Positions 8,712 to 17,801 of a DNA stretch of 64,000 nt are shown in pieces. Source of the stretch: Brevibacterium moorei. Lineage in GTDB: Bacteria; Actinomycetota; Actinomycetes; Actinomycetales; Brevibacteriaceae. Each line of letters starts with the position of its first letter. Within the stretch, counting starts at the first letter, position 1. Below the pieces are notes generated by a model. The model searched no databases. It had not been told where the DNA came from and saw nothing but the letters and a program-made list of their open reading frames with translations. The translations under genes and the position numbers were made by a program. The stretch is taken from assembly GCF_024580735.1 (NCBI RefSeq), contig NZ_JANIJX010000018.1, positions 23,129 through 87,128 on the forward strand, read 5' to 3'.

Positions 8712-11700
8712 CTAGTTGGTCCAGTTGAGTTTGCTGGAGATGGACTTAACAAGACGTTCGCCGGCCTTGCCATCGTCGAAAGGAGCAAAGCTACTTCTGA
8801 ACTCGGCATACTTAAAATCTGCATCAAAAGCCGAATTCGCAGTTCTTTGGATCCAATCAATAGTATCGGGTGTGGACCGGAAGAGAGGGCCAGGGGCAGA
8901 TTCTTCGAAATTGAAATAGAATCCTCTGGTGCTGTCTCGGTACTGCTCCAGGTCAGGTACAAGGAAGGAAATTGGTTTTCCAGTGGTCACGTAGTCGAAC
9001 ATGATCGAAGAGTAGTCCGTTATCATCATGTCGGACGTCGATATAAGATCATTGACATCGGTATGCGCTGAAACATCTATAACGCCAGCAGGCAGATCCT
9101 TGGCATTAGAATTCAGCGAGTTGGCATGTCCGCGGTACAGAATCGTGAATTTGCTACCCAGCTTTTTAACGGCTGATTGCAAGTCGAGATTGTATACGCG
9201 GCTGTACCGTCCGGACGCGTCCTTAAGGTTATCTCTCCACGTAGGTGCGTACAAGACAACAGTGTTATTCGCCGGGATGTCATACAGATCTCTGACCCGG
9301 TTGTTAGCCTCTAGTGCTCTTTCCGGGTCGTTCAAAGAATCATTTCGGGGATACCCGTTGGCGAATACTTCTCCTGAGTAACCGAATGCAGATGACAGAG
9401 TTTTCCCCGACCACTCCGCCTGAGCGAGTAGGAGATCCCACTCCTTCTCAGCTTCTTTTTTCATTAGTGAACGGTACCGCAGAGACAGATTAGCGGGAGG
9501 AACATCATTACCGATCTGCTTTAGCGGTGTTCCATGCCAAGTCTGAATATAGTACTGATTGACTCCCTTCCTGAAATAGTGCGGGAAGTTGTTGTTGTTT
9601 ACGAGCACTCTGGAAGTAGCCAATGCCTTCATCCAAGCATCGGTACCAACTACCAGTGGTACTGCACCGTCCGGAACCACGATGCTGCTATCGCGGACGG
9701 ACCAGTATCGAACTACTTCGGGGTATTTGTCGCTAATGATTCGGTCGAGTTCTCTGGGCGAATCTGAGACAGAGTTACCTCCGAACGATTCGAAGAGCAC
9801 AGCATTGTTGGAGACTGCCCTAGCAGTATCCCTAAAATATTTCTGAGACATGTGTCGCTGTACCACCGCAGAACGGTTCTCGGTAGTGTTCCCGCTGCCA
9901 GTGAGCTGCACCTGAACGGTCCGACTCTTGCCAATGGCGGTGAGCTTGACTGTATGGTGTGATGTTTCGAGCTCGAGCGGAAGGTGACTCATGAGGTCAT
10001 CAGTGCAAGGGACCCAACTCGTTGCTGGGCGTTGCTGCTTCGTGGGAAGGAGAACTTGGAGGATATACCTGCCATCAGGTAATCCCCGATCGCGATATGA
10101 ATTCGTCGAGTCTACCAGACTGTAGTAGGTCTTGAACTTAGATTCTAAAGCGTTCCACTCAACCCTAGTTGCATTTATGACATGCCCTTTTCTGACCAGA
10201 GAGAAAGAGGGTGTATGTGTTCTAATGTGTTCCGGATCTATCAGTGCTTGGCCCGATATAATAAGGGAGTCTGAAGTCTCATCGTATTCGATAGACTCGG
10301 CAAATGATGAAAGGCACGAGATATTGATTTGCGCATATCCGTACCCAGAGTTGCACAGAGAATATTTGTCTCTCAGATTATCCTGGAGAATATTTTTCTT
10401 GACAGCAACTGCGGATCTCCTGCGAGAATCGCAGACCACTTCCAAACTCAAAAGTTGAGAGAATTTCTTTGAGTCGACGCAGACTGAGCGAGGTATTTCA
10501 AACTCGGCGTGGATGGATCTTCCAACATTTTTTGCAGGTACTGACAGAAGAACATTCCCGTCCATCTTTACGGATACTGCCGCCGCGGACAAATCGAACA
10601 GATTTGTATTTCGAAGATTGGCAGTATCGTTGATGCTTATATGCACCTCATAGTGGCGACCATTCTGTGAGAAATCGTCAAGAATGAAGCGAGGCTGCAG
10701 GAACTTGACCTTGGTGTTGGAGGCAGGATCTCCTATGATCACATATCGGGCACCTTTGGCCGTCAGATTACCTACGGTCGGCCACGCGGCTGGCCCGTCA
10801 CCAGACCTTTTGGGATTCTCTATTGACCACTTCTGATGTTTGTTGGACAGATTTAGGAGAATATGATATTCATCAGTTTCGGTAGAATCAAATGACTCAA
10901 GTTCTGCATCCAGGGAGGACGCCGGGACCATTACGGTGAAGGCCGAGCGAGAGTGCCAGTTGTAAGGATCGGCAGTGATTTGCAGCGGAGCACCGTTTGT
11001 CATCGTTGCTCTGAACGGACCGATTGTAGACGAGTCACCCCGGAGCTCGAGAGATACAAATATGTCCTCGTCATAGTTTGGGATATACGCCATCCCTGAT
11101 ATGATAAGCGATCCGTCCTGATCACTTTCGATATTTGTTATTAGTGCTTGCGCATCAAAATGATCAGATGAAGCGATCCGGAGTTCCTCCGGAATGGAAT
11201 CCAGAACTTCTTCTAAATCTGGGATGGTTGCGATGATCTCTTCACCATGGTTTTTTGCGGAGAAATATGTCCTGTACTCGTCCAGATGGACCAGGAGCTT
11301 GATTAGTCCTTCGCGGTTTCCTACGGCAGTAAAATAAGCCATCCATCGCCGCACCGGAGCAATATCAGATATTGCTTTTGGTGTGGCTTTGTCAAAGAAA
11401 TCACGTATGCCATTTTGCAATGCTTCGAAAAATTGAAGGTCGGTTCGAGGGACTTCACGGTAGTAGTAGAAGAAGTCTTCGCCTAGGCATTTGGTAAACC
11501 AGTAATCAGTATATTCTTGGGTGTAGGAAGAGACTATTTTTCGCGTCTCTTCTGCAACTTTCAAGCGTTGCTTAAGGTCATCGATATTGCTCTTGTTCTG
11601 GGTTATTGACTGACCGTCTTCGCGCAGTCTCCAGTTATAAACAACCTCTGGAAGAATATCCAGCGTAGCATCGTTTACAAATAGCTTTGCTGTACTTTCT

Positions 11701-12431
11701 TGGTCTTCATAGAGCGTTCCTACGGGGAATGTTCCCACGATTGAATCCCAGGTTGTGCGCTTGAATATTTTATTGCATGCAAAGACATCCCACATAATGG
11801 GAGGTAATTCTTTTGCGGTTATTCCCTGCCTGCGAATATCATGGACAAGGTTGACCCAGAAGGGAGTCCAGGTCCGTGTTGAATTGAACCTTGCGATACT
11901 CCCAACGGCAATGTCGGATCCGCTGGAATGCAAAGAGTCCATCATGGACTTGAACGCGTGTTGGGGTATGGTGTCATCAGAATCGATGAATGTGAGGTAG
12001 GGGGCCGACGAACAAAGTATGCCCTTATTGCGTGCAGCTCCGAGGCCTGCATTTTCTTGATGAATTACCGTTATTCGGCCATCTTTTTCTGCCAAACGAT
12101 CGGCAATGAGCGGCGTTTTTCCTGGAGATCCATCGTCAACTATTACCACCTCGAAGTCTCCATAGTCTTGTACTAGGATGGAATTTATACATTCCTCTAG
12201 GTAGTCATCAACATTGTAGGCGGGAACAATTACGGATAATTTAGGATCTTTGCGTTTCTGCTGAGCCGGCGCTGCTGCTTGAGGTGCCGCTTCGTCTAGC
12301 TTGGCGGGTTTCTTAACAGGAACTGTATCGGCAGGTGTTTTGATGGGTTCACTCTGCTTTTCCAGAAGCGAACGCCTTGCCTCTTTTAACTTGCGGTAAG
12401 CTTTGGCTGCTATATCTCTTGGTATATTCAT
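8712..12431 (-). CDS. GT2 glycosyltransferase fused to TagF-type glycerophosphotransferase (second copy)
   Basis: 1239 residues with the same architecture as the product of 3937-7401. After a Lys/Ala/Pro-rich leader, residues about 62-330 form a GT2 domain (KLSVIVPAYNVDDYLEECI, VDDGSPGKT, FIDSDDTIP). A beta-rich middle follows. The C-terminal 350 residues are a glycerophosphotransferase (VLFESFGGNS, VNNNNFPHYF, QTWHGTPLKQI, VLYAPTWRDN, LYRGHANS, TDYSSIMFDY). The DNA is far AT-richer than the first copy, so the two are unlikely to be a recent duplication; a transferred counterpart is more likely. Two such enzymes may act successively, one as primer and one as polymerase, or specify alternating repeat units. 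The start ATG at 12431 lies 83 bases after wecC ends. Confidence 0.85.
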   Translation of the reverse strand: MNIPRDIAAKAYRKLKEARRSLLEKQSEPIKTPADTVPVKKPAKLDEAAPQAAAPAQQKRKDPKLSVIVPAYNVDDYLEECINSILVQDYGDFEVVIVDDGSPGKTPLIADRLAEKDGRITVIHQENAGLGAARNKGILCSSAPYLTFIDSDDTIPQHAFKSMMDSLHSSGSDIAVGSIARFNSTRTWTPFWVNLVHDIRRQGITAKELPPIMWDVFACNKIFKRTTWDSIVGTFPVGTLYEDQESTAKLFVNDATLDILPEVVYNWRLREDGQSITQNKSNIDDLKQRLKVAEETRKIVSSYTQEYTDYWFTKCLGEDFFYYYREVPRTDLQFFEALQNGIRDFFDKATPKAISDIAPVRRWMAYFTAVGNREGLIKLLVHLDEYRTYFSAKNHGEEIIATIPDLEEVLDSIPEELRIASSDHFDAQALITNIESDQDGSLIISGMAYIPNYDEDIFVSLELRGDSSTIGPFRATMTNGAPLQITADPYNWHSRSAFTVMVPASSLDAELESFDSTETDEYHILLNLSNKHQKWSIENPKRSGDGPAAWPTVGNLTAKGARYVIIGDPASNTKVKFLQPRFILDDFSQNGRHYEVHISINDTANLRNTNLFDLSAAAVSVKMDGNVLLSVPAKNVGRSIHAEFEIPRSVCVDSKKFSQLLSLEVVCDSRRRSAVAVKKNILQDNLRDKYSLCNSGYGYAQINISCLSSFAESIEYDETSDSLIISGQALIDPEHIRTHTPSFSLVRKGHVINATRVEWNALESKFKTYYSLVDSTNSYRDRGLPDGRYILQVLLPTKQQRPATSWVPCTDDLMSHLPLELETSHHTVKLTAIGKSRTVQVQLTGSGNTTENRSAVVQRHMSQKYFRDTARAVSNNAVLFESFGGNSVSDSPRELDRIISDKYPEVVRYWSVRDSSIVVPDGAVPLVVGTDAWMKALATSRVLVNNNNFPHYFRKGVNQYYIQTWHGTPLKQIGNDVPPANLSLRYRSLMKKEAEKEWDLLLAQAEWSGKTLSSAFGYSGEVFANGYPRNDSLNDPERALEANNRVRDLYDIPANNTVVLYAPTWRDNLKDASGRYSRVYNLDLQSAVKKLGSKFTILYRGHANSLNSNAKDLPAGVIDVSAHTDVNDLISTSDMMITDYSSIMFDYVTTGKPISFLVPDLEQYRDSTRGFYFNFEESAPGPLFRSTPDTIDWIQRTANSAFDADFKYAEFRSSFAPFDDGKAGERLVKSISSKLNWTN

Positions 12432-12514
12432 GATCTTCCTGGTCCTGTTTCTATGGCGCGATTTATTACGTCTATGCGTGATGCTCTGTCGACGGTGTGT
12501 CGCCGAAGAAGCAC

Positions 12515-13792
12515 CTATTTAGATTTAGTGTTATAGTCTAGGCTATCTGAGGATATTCCCCGAGTGTCAATTAGAGTCTGCGCAGTTTTAGGGGTGAGCG
12601 ATAAATGGCGGAATGGGGTGTGGTCTACTAGTAATACAATCACATCAGCAACGGATAGGGCATTACCTGGGGCGGTAAGTGCAACGTTGTTTCGAGTATT
12701 GAGCTCGGGCGGAAGCTGCTCGATGTTCGGTTCGACGATGAGGAGCTTTGCTGCGGGAAGAGTCTCTGAGAGCTGGACTGCTATCGCCTTCGACGGTGAC
12801 TGCCGTAGGTCGTCGACATCGGGCTTGAACGCGATGCCGAGCACCGCGATCGTCGGCTTCTCGATGCGTTTGACCGCTTCGTATACCTTGTTCAGTACGA
12901 CCTGGGGCTTGTGATCGTTCACGTTGCGCGCGGTTTCAATCAGCTTGGCGTTCTCTGGGCTGGCGGAAACGATGAACCAAGGGTCGACGGCGATGCAATG
13001 TCCTCCAACGCCAGGTCCCGGCTGCAGGATGTTCACCCTGGGGTGATGGTTCGCTAGCTCGATGAGCTCCCAAACATTGATGTCCAAGTCATCGGCGATG
13101 ATCGAGAGCTCATTGGCGAAGGCGATGTTGACGTCCCGGAAGGCGTTTTCGGTCAGCTTTGCCATCTCGGCCGTGCGTGCGTCGGTGACGAGGAGCTCAC
13201 CGTTGCAGAAGGTCGAGTAGAGCTGGCGGTTGAGTTCCGCCGCATGTGGGGTTGTCCCGCCGATGATTCGGTCGTTCTGCGACATCTCTACCATGATGCG
13301 GCCGGGCAGGACGCGTTCCGGTGCGTGTGAGAAGTACACGGAGTTGGGGAGGCCTGGCTGGTCGGTCAGGTCGGATCTGGCACTGAGGATCTCCGCAGCC
13401 ATTTGCTCCGTGGCTCCCGGGGGAGACGTTGATTCGAGGATGACCAGTTCATTCCCCTGGAGCTGGGGCGCTATATTGCGCGCCGCTTCAAGAATGAAAG
13501 ATAGATCCGCCTGGTGGTGCTGTTTGAACGGCGTTGGTACGGCCACGATGTAGGCATCGGCATGTGGGGGTTCGGACTGTGCGGTGAGCGCGCCGGCCGA
13601 CACTACTGCCTTGAGAGCTTCGCCCAGACCAGCCTCTACGAAAGGCAGTTGACCGGCATTCACTGAATCGACCGTGGACTTCTTGACGTCGACACCTGTG
13701 ACCTGAAGTCCTGCCTGAGCAAGGACGACTGCGGTGGGGAGGCCAATATAGCCAAGGCCGATGACAGCAACGGACTTGAAGGGAATTTCCAA
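12515..13792 (-). CDS. wecC: UDP-N-acetyl-D-mannosamine dehydrogenase
   Basis: 425 residues. It oxidises UDP-ManNAc to UDP-ManNAcA with two NAD+. The N-terminal Rossmann motif (VAVIGLGYIGLPTAVVLAQAG), the central active-site segment with the catalytic Cys (GVGGHCIAVDPWF, near residue 262) and a C-terminal UDP-binding part (VLGIAFKPDVDDLRQSPS) are all present. It is two bases downstream of wecB, so the pair forms an operon supplying UDP-ManNAcA for a teichuronic-type wall polymer. The 3' part is slightly AT-richer and leads into the AT-rich cassette. A UDP-glucose dehydrogenase is the main alternative, but the WecB partner argues for WecC. Confidence 0.9.
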   Translation of the reverse strand: MEIPFKSVAVIGLGYIGLPTAVVLAQAGLQVTGVDVKKSTVDSVNAGQLPFVEAGLGEALKAVVSAGALTAQSEPPHADAYIVAVPTPFKQHHQADLSFILEAARNIAPQLQGNELVILESTSPPGATEQMAAEILSARSDLTDQPGLPNSVYFSHAPERVLPGRIMVEMSQNDRIIGGTTPHAAELNRQLYSTFCNGELLVTDARTAEMAKLTENAFRDVNIAFANELSIIADDLDINVWELIELANHHPRVNILQPGPGVGGHCIAVDPWFIVSASPENAKLIETARNVNDHKPQVVLNKVYEAVKRIEKPTIAVLGIAFKPDVDDLRQSPSKAIAVQLSETLPAAKLLIVEPNIEQLPPELNTRNNVALTAPGNALSVADVIVLLVDHTPFRHLSLTPKTAQTLIDTRGISSDSLDYNTKSK

Positions 13793-13794
13793 GA

Positions 13795-15009
13795 CTAGAA
13801 GATCTCCTGGGCGATGCTTGCCGACTCGGCTGCGGGGAGGATGGATTCGGTATCGGTGTCGAAGTCTGCAGGGCGAACGCCTGCATCGAACATCCAGCGC
13901 ATGGCCTCGAGAGCACGGGTGGACGCAAGGCCATCACCATAGGGATTGACAGCATTGGCCATTGAGGCATATGCATCATGGTCCTCCAAGAGGACGGACA
14001 CTTCGTGAACCAGACGGTCACGGTCGGTCCCGATCAACTTGACCGTGCCGGCAGCGACCGCCTCCGGGCGCTCCGTATTCTCACGCATGACCAGCACCGG
14101 CTTGCCCAGGCTGGGTGCTTCTTCCTGGACACCGCCGGAATCAGTCAGAACGATGTCCGACAGTGACAGCATCGCTGTGAACTCCGGATAATCCAAGGGT
14201 TCGACGACGAGGACGTTCTGCAGACCCTCAACGGCGGGCTTGATGGCCTTGCGGACCTTGGGGTTACGGTGCAGCGGCAGCACAAAGGTAGCCGCGGGGA
14301 ACTTCCTGGCCAGATCTGCGACGGCCAGACCGATTCCTCGCATGGCCGGGCCCTGGTTCTCCCGCCGGTGGGAAGTAACAAGGATGACCGGTCCGGCGAC
14401 GCCCTCTGCACGGTCCTGAGCCAGATAGGCCAGGCACTCATCGTGGAACTGCACATCGAAACGAGTAGTGGCGACCATCAGAGCATCGATGACGGAATTG
14501 CCGGTCACGACGATCTGAGAATCAGAGATGTTCTCCTGCAGGAGGTTCTCGCGGGCATTGGCGGTGGGTGCCAAGTGGAGGGAGGTAACCTGCGCGGTCA
14601 TCCGACGGTTGGCCTCTTCAGGGAACGGGGATTTGAGGTCTCCGGTTCGCAAGCCTGCCTCCAGATGAACCACGGGGATCTGGCGGTTGAACGCAGCGAC
14701 TGCCGTGGCCATGACCGTGGACGTGTCGCCCTGAACCAGGACAGCGTCCGGACGTTCGGACTCCAGAATGGGATCCACGCCCTCCACAACCTTGGAGACG
14801 ATCCGGTTCAGGCTCTGACCTGGGGCCATAATGCTGAGTTCATAGTCAGGCAGGATGTCGAAGGCGCGGTTGACCTGTTCGACCATTTCGCGGTGCTGCC
14901 CGGTGTCGACCACGATGCTCTCCATGTCATCGGCATCTTCGATCGCCTTGATGACAGGCGCCAGCTTGATAGCTTCGGGCCTGGTGCCATAGACGGCCAT
15001 GATTCTCAC
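13795..15009 (-). CDS. wecB: UDP-N-acetylglucosamine 2-epimerase (non-hydrolysing)
   Basis: 404 residues. It interconverts UDP-GlcNAc and UDP-ManNAc in the cytoplasm. Diagnostic segments are VYGTRPEAIKLAPVI at the N-terminus, VVDTGQHREM, VQGDTSTVMA, HLEAGLRTGD, PFPEEANRR, VTSHRRENQG and TDSGGVQEEAPSLGKP. The GTG at 15009 is chosen over the ATG at 15000: AGGAG sits 7 bases before the GTG but 16 before the ATG. It immediately precedes wecC. An unrelated C-terminal extension of about 30 residues is visible (FDTDTESILPAAESASIAQE). Confidence 0.93.
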   Translation of the reverse strand: MRIMAVYGTRPEAIKLAPVIKAIEDADDMESIVVDTGQHREMVEQVNRAFDILPDYELSIMAPGQSLNRIVSKVVEGVDPILESERPDAVLVQGDTSTVMATAVAAFNRQIPVVHLEAGLRTGDLKSPFPEEANRRMTAQVTSLHLAPTANARENLLQENISDSQIVVTGNSVIDALMVATTRFDVQFHDECLAYLAQDRAEGVAGPVILVTSHRRENQGPAMRGIGLAVADLARKFPAATFVLPLHRNPKVRKAIKPAVEGLQNVLVVEPLDYPEFTAMLSLSDIVLTDSGGVQEEAPSLGKPVLVMRENTERPEAVAAGTVKLIGTDRDRLVHEVSVLLEDHDAYASMANAVNPYGDGLASTRALEAMRWMFDAGVRPADFDTDTESILPAAESASIAQEIF

Positions 15010-15139
15010 GGAGGAGCTCCTAGTGGTAGGCGTGGTGCGGGGATGATAACAGTGCAGCTAACTTCCCCCGTGTAGCAGCGTACCGTGTGTTCACCGATTT
15101 TTCACATGCGTACTACCTAGTTCTCACAATATTTACACA
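15010..15139 (-). promoter_or_regulatory. wecB upstream region
   Basis: AT-richer DNA between wecB and the lytR terminator. A minus-strand TATCAT hexamer (15048-15043) could be the -10 for wecBC, but no matching -35 is clear. It contains nothing that looks like a coding or RNA gene. Confidence 0.3.
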
Positions 15140-15171
15140 AAGATCCCCCGATCCGGGGATCGGGGGATCTT
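15140..15171 (-). terminator. Terminator of the LCP gene
   Basis: A perfect 15-bp inverted repeat (15140-15154 against 15157-15171) with a GC-rich core. On the minus strand it is followed by a short T-rich run (TTTGTGT). It lies 48 bases past the stop of the leftward LCP gene and upstream of wecB, where it would separate the two transcription units. Confidence 0.75.
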
Positions 15172-15218
15172 GTTCGCTGAGATGCTCCTGCCAGCTCAGC
15201 GGCTGAGTAGTGGGGGAG

Positions 15219-16301
15219 TCACTTGTAGTGTTCGTCGCCGTTCTCTTCTGCGTATTCGGCGATCGTGTCATCGTCGAAGGCCTTGCGCAGGTCCTTGAGG
15301 CGATCCATGTCCGGGTACAGGACCAACTGGCCACCGGCCTCGCGTCCATCGCCACTGATCGGAGCGGTGGCGAACGTGATGTCCGAAGCCGTCATCGAAC
15401 CGATCCCCAGCCCCAGCTTGGCGATCCGCGAGGCACTCAAGTCCTCGTCCACGGTCAGATAGGGGGCGAATTCGCCCACCAGGTTCGACACCTTGCTGGG
15501 GCTGGTCAGGGTGTCCTTTGAGACCGTCTTCTTCACTACTGCCTTGAGGAAGGCCTGCTGATTGCGCTGGCGCTGCATGTCGCCGTCGGCGAAGGCATGG
15601 CGTTCGCGCACGAACCACAGGGCCTGCTCACCGTTGAGGTGATTGGTGCCCTTGGTGTAGGTCTGGCCGTGGCTGCTGAACGCCTTCTGGGACTGGACGT
15701 CCACGCCGCCCAGGGCGTCAGTCAGGTCCTTGAAGCCCTCGAAGTCGATGACGGCCACATGGTCGATCTTGATCTTCAGGTAGTCCTGCACGGTCTTGAT
15801 GGTCAGCGGAATGCCGCCCCAGGACATCGCCGCGTTGATCTTCGCCTTGGACTTGCCGGGGATCTGCCAGAAGGTGTCACGCGGGATCGACACGACCTGC
15901 ACGCCCTTGCCCTTGGTCGCGGGGAAGTGGGCGATCATCAGGGTGTCCGAGCGCACGCCGGTGAACTTGTCGTAGTCCTCGACGTTCTCATATCCGCGGG
16001 CGTCCGAACCCAGCAGCATCACATTGGTGCCGTTGGAATCCGCGACGTCGTTGCCCTTGCCGAAGATCTGTTCCTGCGTCAGCTTGTTCGTGCCCTCGTC
16101 GTACTTCTTGGCCAGCGCCCCGCCGTACCAGGCGACCGCGCCGACGATCAGCAGGATGATGACCAGCAGGATCGATAGGATGATCAGGGTGTTGCGCTTG
16201 CCCTTGGACATCTTCTTCTTGCGCGGGCGCTCACGCAGCTGCCCGCCCGGGTCACTGGGGTACTGACCGGGGTTCTGTAGGGGTTGGGGTGCCTGAGACA
16301 C
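15219..16301 (-). CDS. LytR-CpsA-Psr (LCP) family cell-wall glycopolymer ligase
   Basis: 360 residues. LCP enzymes transfer lipid-linked glycopolymers to peptidoglycan outside the membrane. There is a short Lys/Arg-rich cytoplasmic tail (RERPRKKKMSKGKR), one membrane helix at about 38-60, then the LCP domain: VMLLGSDARGYENVED, GVRSDTLMIAHF, SIPRDTFWQIPG, INAAMSWGG and WFVRERHAFADGDMQRQRNQQ. The conserved Arg and Asp residues that bind the pyrophosphate lipid are present. The GTG start at 16301 has GGGAGGAA just upstream. Its place beside wecBC and the TagF-type genes suggests that it attaches their polymer to the wall. Confidence 0.9.
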   Translation of the reverse strand: MSQAPQPLQNPGQYPSDPGGQLRERPRKKKMSKGKRNTLIILSILLVIILLIVGAVAWYGGALAKKYDEGTNKLTQEQIFGKGNDVADSNGTNVMLLGSDARGYENVEDYDKFTGVRSDTLMIAHFPATKGKGVQVVSIPRDTFWQIPGKSKAKINAAMSWGGIPLTIKTVQDYLKIKIDHVAVIDFEGFKDLTDALGGVDVQSQKAFSSHGQTYTKGTNHLNGEQALWFVRERHAFADGDMQRQRNQQAFLKAVVKKTVSKDTLTSPSKVSNLVGEFAPYLTVDEDLSASRIAKLGLGIGSMTASDITFATAPISGDGREAGGQLVLYPDMDRLKDLRKAFDDDTIAEYAEENGDEHYK

Positions 16302-16405
16302 GATGGTTCCTCCCGAGGGTACGGGAGTCGTACGGCATACTCCCGAGGAGTAAGTATACGGAAGGAGCCGGGACGAAACTGTGTGATGTGAGCAGGAACC
16401 TTAAG

Positions 16406-16939
16406 CTATTCGCACCCGACTCCATCGCCGTCCCGATCCAGCTTCCTGCTGTATCCGGGGTCGCCTGCATAGATGGGCGCCGCGCCGGCCGCCCTCACCG
16501 CACTGCAGTTGGCGTAGTAGGCAGAACCGCCGTCGTCGGTGTCCTCGTCCTCGTCAATGTCCTCGTCCTCATCATCGGTGAAGTCATCATCGAAGTAGGT
16601 GTCATCCTCATCGGTGTCGTATTCGTCCGAGTCGTCGGTATCTTCGTCATCGATGGAGTCATCATCGTCGTACTCGTAGGCGTCGACGGGCTCGACCGAC
16701 GTTTCGACCGGCGTGGGTGCGGGGGAGGTGATCGCGGGCGTGGGCGTTTCGACTGTGCTCTGCTCAGGAGAATCGTCCGAATCGTCCTTGCCATGGAAGA
16801 TGCCGACCAGCACGGCGATGATCAGGAGAATCACGACGACGATGGCGATAAGGCAACCGCAGCCGCCACGGTTGGACGCCGACTGTCCCGAAGTCGGAGA
16901 CTGCTGCTGGCGGCGCGATTGAGGAGAGGGCGTGCTCAT
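16406..16939 (-). CDS. Membrane-anchored excalibur (calcium-binding) domain protein
   Basis: 177 residues. A Ser/Gln-rich cytoplasmic head is followed by one membrane helix (CLIAIVVVILLIIAVLVGIF, about 29-48). Next comes a Thr/Pro stretch, then an extreme acidic tract of Asp and Glu (about 85-140), and finally an excalibur domain whose last residues (LDRDGDGVGCE) form the EF-hand-like Ca2+ loop, with a partner Cys at YANCSAV. The protein is probably exposed at the cell surface and may bind divalent cations in the wall. It stands alone on the minus strand, about 105 bases upstream of the LCP gene. Confidence 0.85.
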   Translation of the reverse strand: MSTPSPQSRRQQQSPTSGQSASNRGGCGCLIAIVVVILLIIAVLVGIFHGKDDSDDSPEQSTVETPTPAITSPAPTPVETSVEPVDAYEYDDDDSIDDEDTDDSDEYDTDEDDTYFDDDFTDDEDEDIDEDEDTDDGGSAYYANCSAVRAAGAAPIYAGDPGYSRKLDRDGDGVGCE

Positions 16940-17031
16940 ATGCGGTTATACCTTCGATTCCATGACTGCGGGCAAGGCGGGGATGTCTCCGATAGCGGCC
17001 CGTGCCCGGCGGGTCACCCGGGACTAACTTA

Positions 17032-17766
17032 CTACCCCTGCCCGTTCATCGCGGCGAGCTGGTCGATCGTGACGAAACGGTAGCCTCGGGCCTTGAGCAG
17101 ATCGATCATGATGCCAGTGGCCAGCCGGGTCTTCTCCCGGTCCCACCAGGGATGCACCACGATGATCGCACCCGGATGCACCTGCTTCATCCCGCGCTCC
17201 ACCATCTGCTGGGCGGTCTGGTCCGGCCGGAAGTTCTCCGGGGATACGTCCCACATCACACCCAGCCGGTTGGTCGCCGTCATGTACGCCGGCAGGCCGA
17301 TGAACTTGTCCCCATAGGGTGCGCGGAAGGCGATCCGTCCCGTATATCCGGCCTGCCGGATCAGCCGGTCGGTCCCCGCGATCTCCTGGTGCATGCTCCA
17401 CGGTGCCACCCCGATCATGTGCCGGTGGTCCCAGGTGTGGTTGGCGATCTGGTGCCCATCGGCGATCAACCGGGGCACCACCGTCGGGTACTTCTCCATC
17501 CACATGCCGTTGACGAAGAAGGTCGCGCGCACCCCGTGCCGGTTGAGCATCGACAGCACCGGCCCCGGATCCTCGCTGGGGCCGTCGTCCAGGGTCAGCG
17601 CAATGACCTTCTCCTGCGTGTTCGCGTGGAACAGCCAGTTGCCGAACAGTGCGTACTGGCGCGAATGAGCCACCCGGGGGATGAACGAGTCAACCACCAG
17701 GCAGCACACGGCCAGCAGCGCCACCACGCACAGATACCCGCGCCGTCTGGCGCGGGTATTGGGCAC
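17032..17766 (-). CDS. NodB-type polysaccharide deacetylase, membrane anchored
   Basis: About 244 residues. An Arg-rich N-end (NTRARRRGY) and one hydrophobic helix (about 11-26) make it a signal-anchored extracellular enzyme. The NodB domain has the metal motifs TLDDGPSED (about 58-66; the family usually has TFDDGP), HTWDH (about 109-113) and RAPYGDK. It likely removes N-acetyl groups from peptidoglycan or a wall polymer. The frame stays open upstream into purB, but the GTG at 17766 is the first plausible start after the purB stop; no good Shine-Dalgarno is seen, so the start is uncertain. A perfect hairpin (17734-17759) lies in its first codons. Confidence 0.8.
   Translation of the reverse strand: MPNTRARRRGYLCVVALLAVCCLVVDSFIPRVAHSRQYALFGNWLFHANTQEKVIALTLDDGPSEDPGPVLSMLNRHGVRATFFVNGMWMEKYPTVVPRLIADGHQIANHTWDHRHMIGVAPWSMHQEIAGTDRLIRQAGYTGRIAFRAPYGDKFIGLPAYMTATNRLGVMWDVSPENFRPDQTAQQMVERGMKQVHPGAIIVVHPWWDREKTRLATGIMIDLLKARGYRFVTIDQLAAMNGQG
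17734..17759 (-). terminator. GC-rich hairpin at the purB/deacetylase junction
   Basis: An 11-bp perfect stem (17734-17744 with 17749-17759) and a 4-base loop lie 43 bases after the purB stop, on the same strand. There is no T tract after it. It also spans the first codons of the deacetylase. It could attenuate read-through from purB or sequester the deacetylase start; the choice cannot be made from sequence. Confidence 0.4.
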
Positions 17767-17801
17767 CCGGTCGGTCCGCCGGACCCGAGTCGTACCCTGT
17801 G

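Noticed and set aside
8712..12431. The two GT2-TagF fusions as a recent tandem duplication
   Set aside because: Their base composition, middle domains and orientation differ greatly; shared architecture is better explained by common family.
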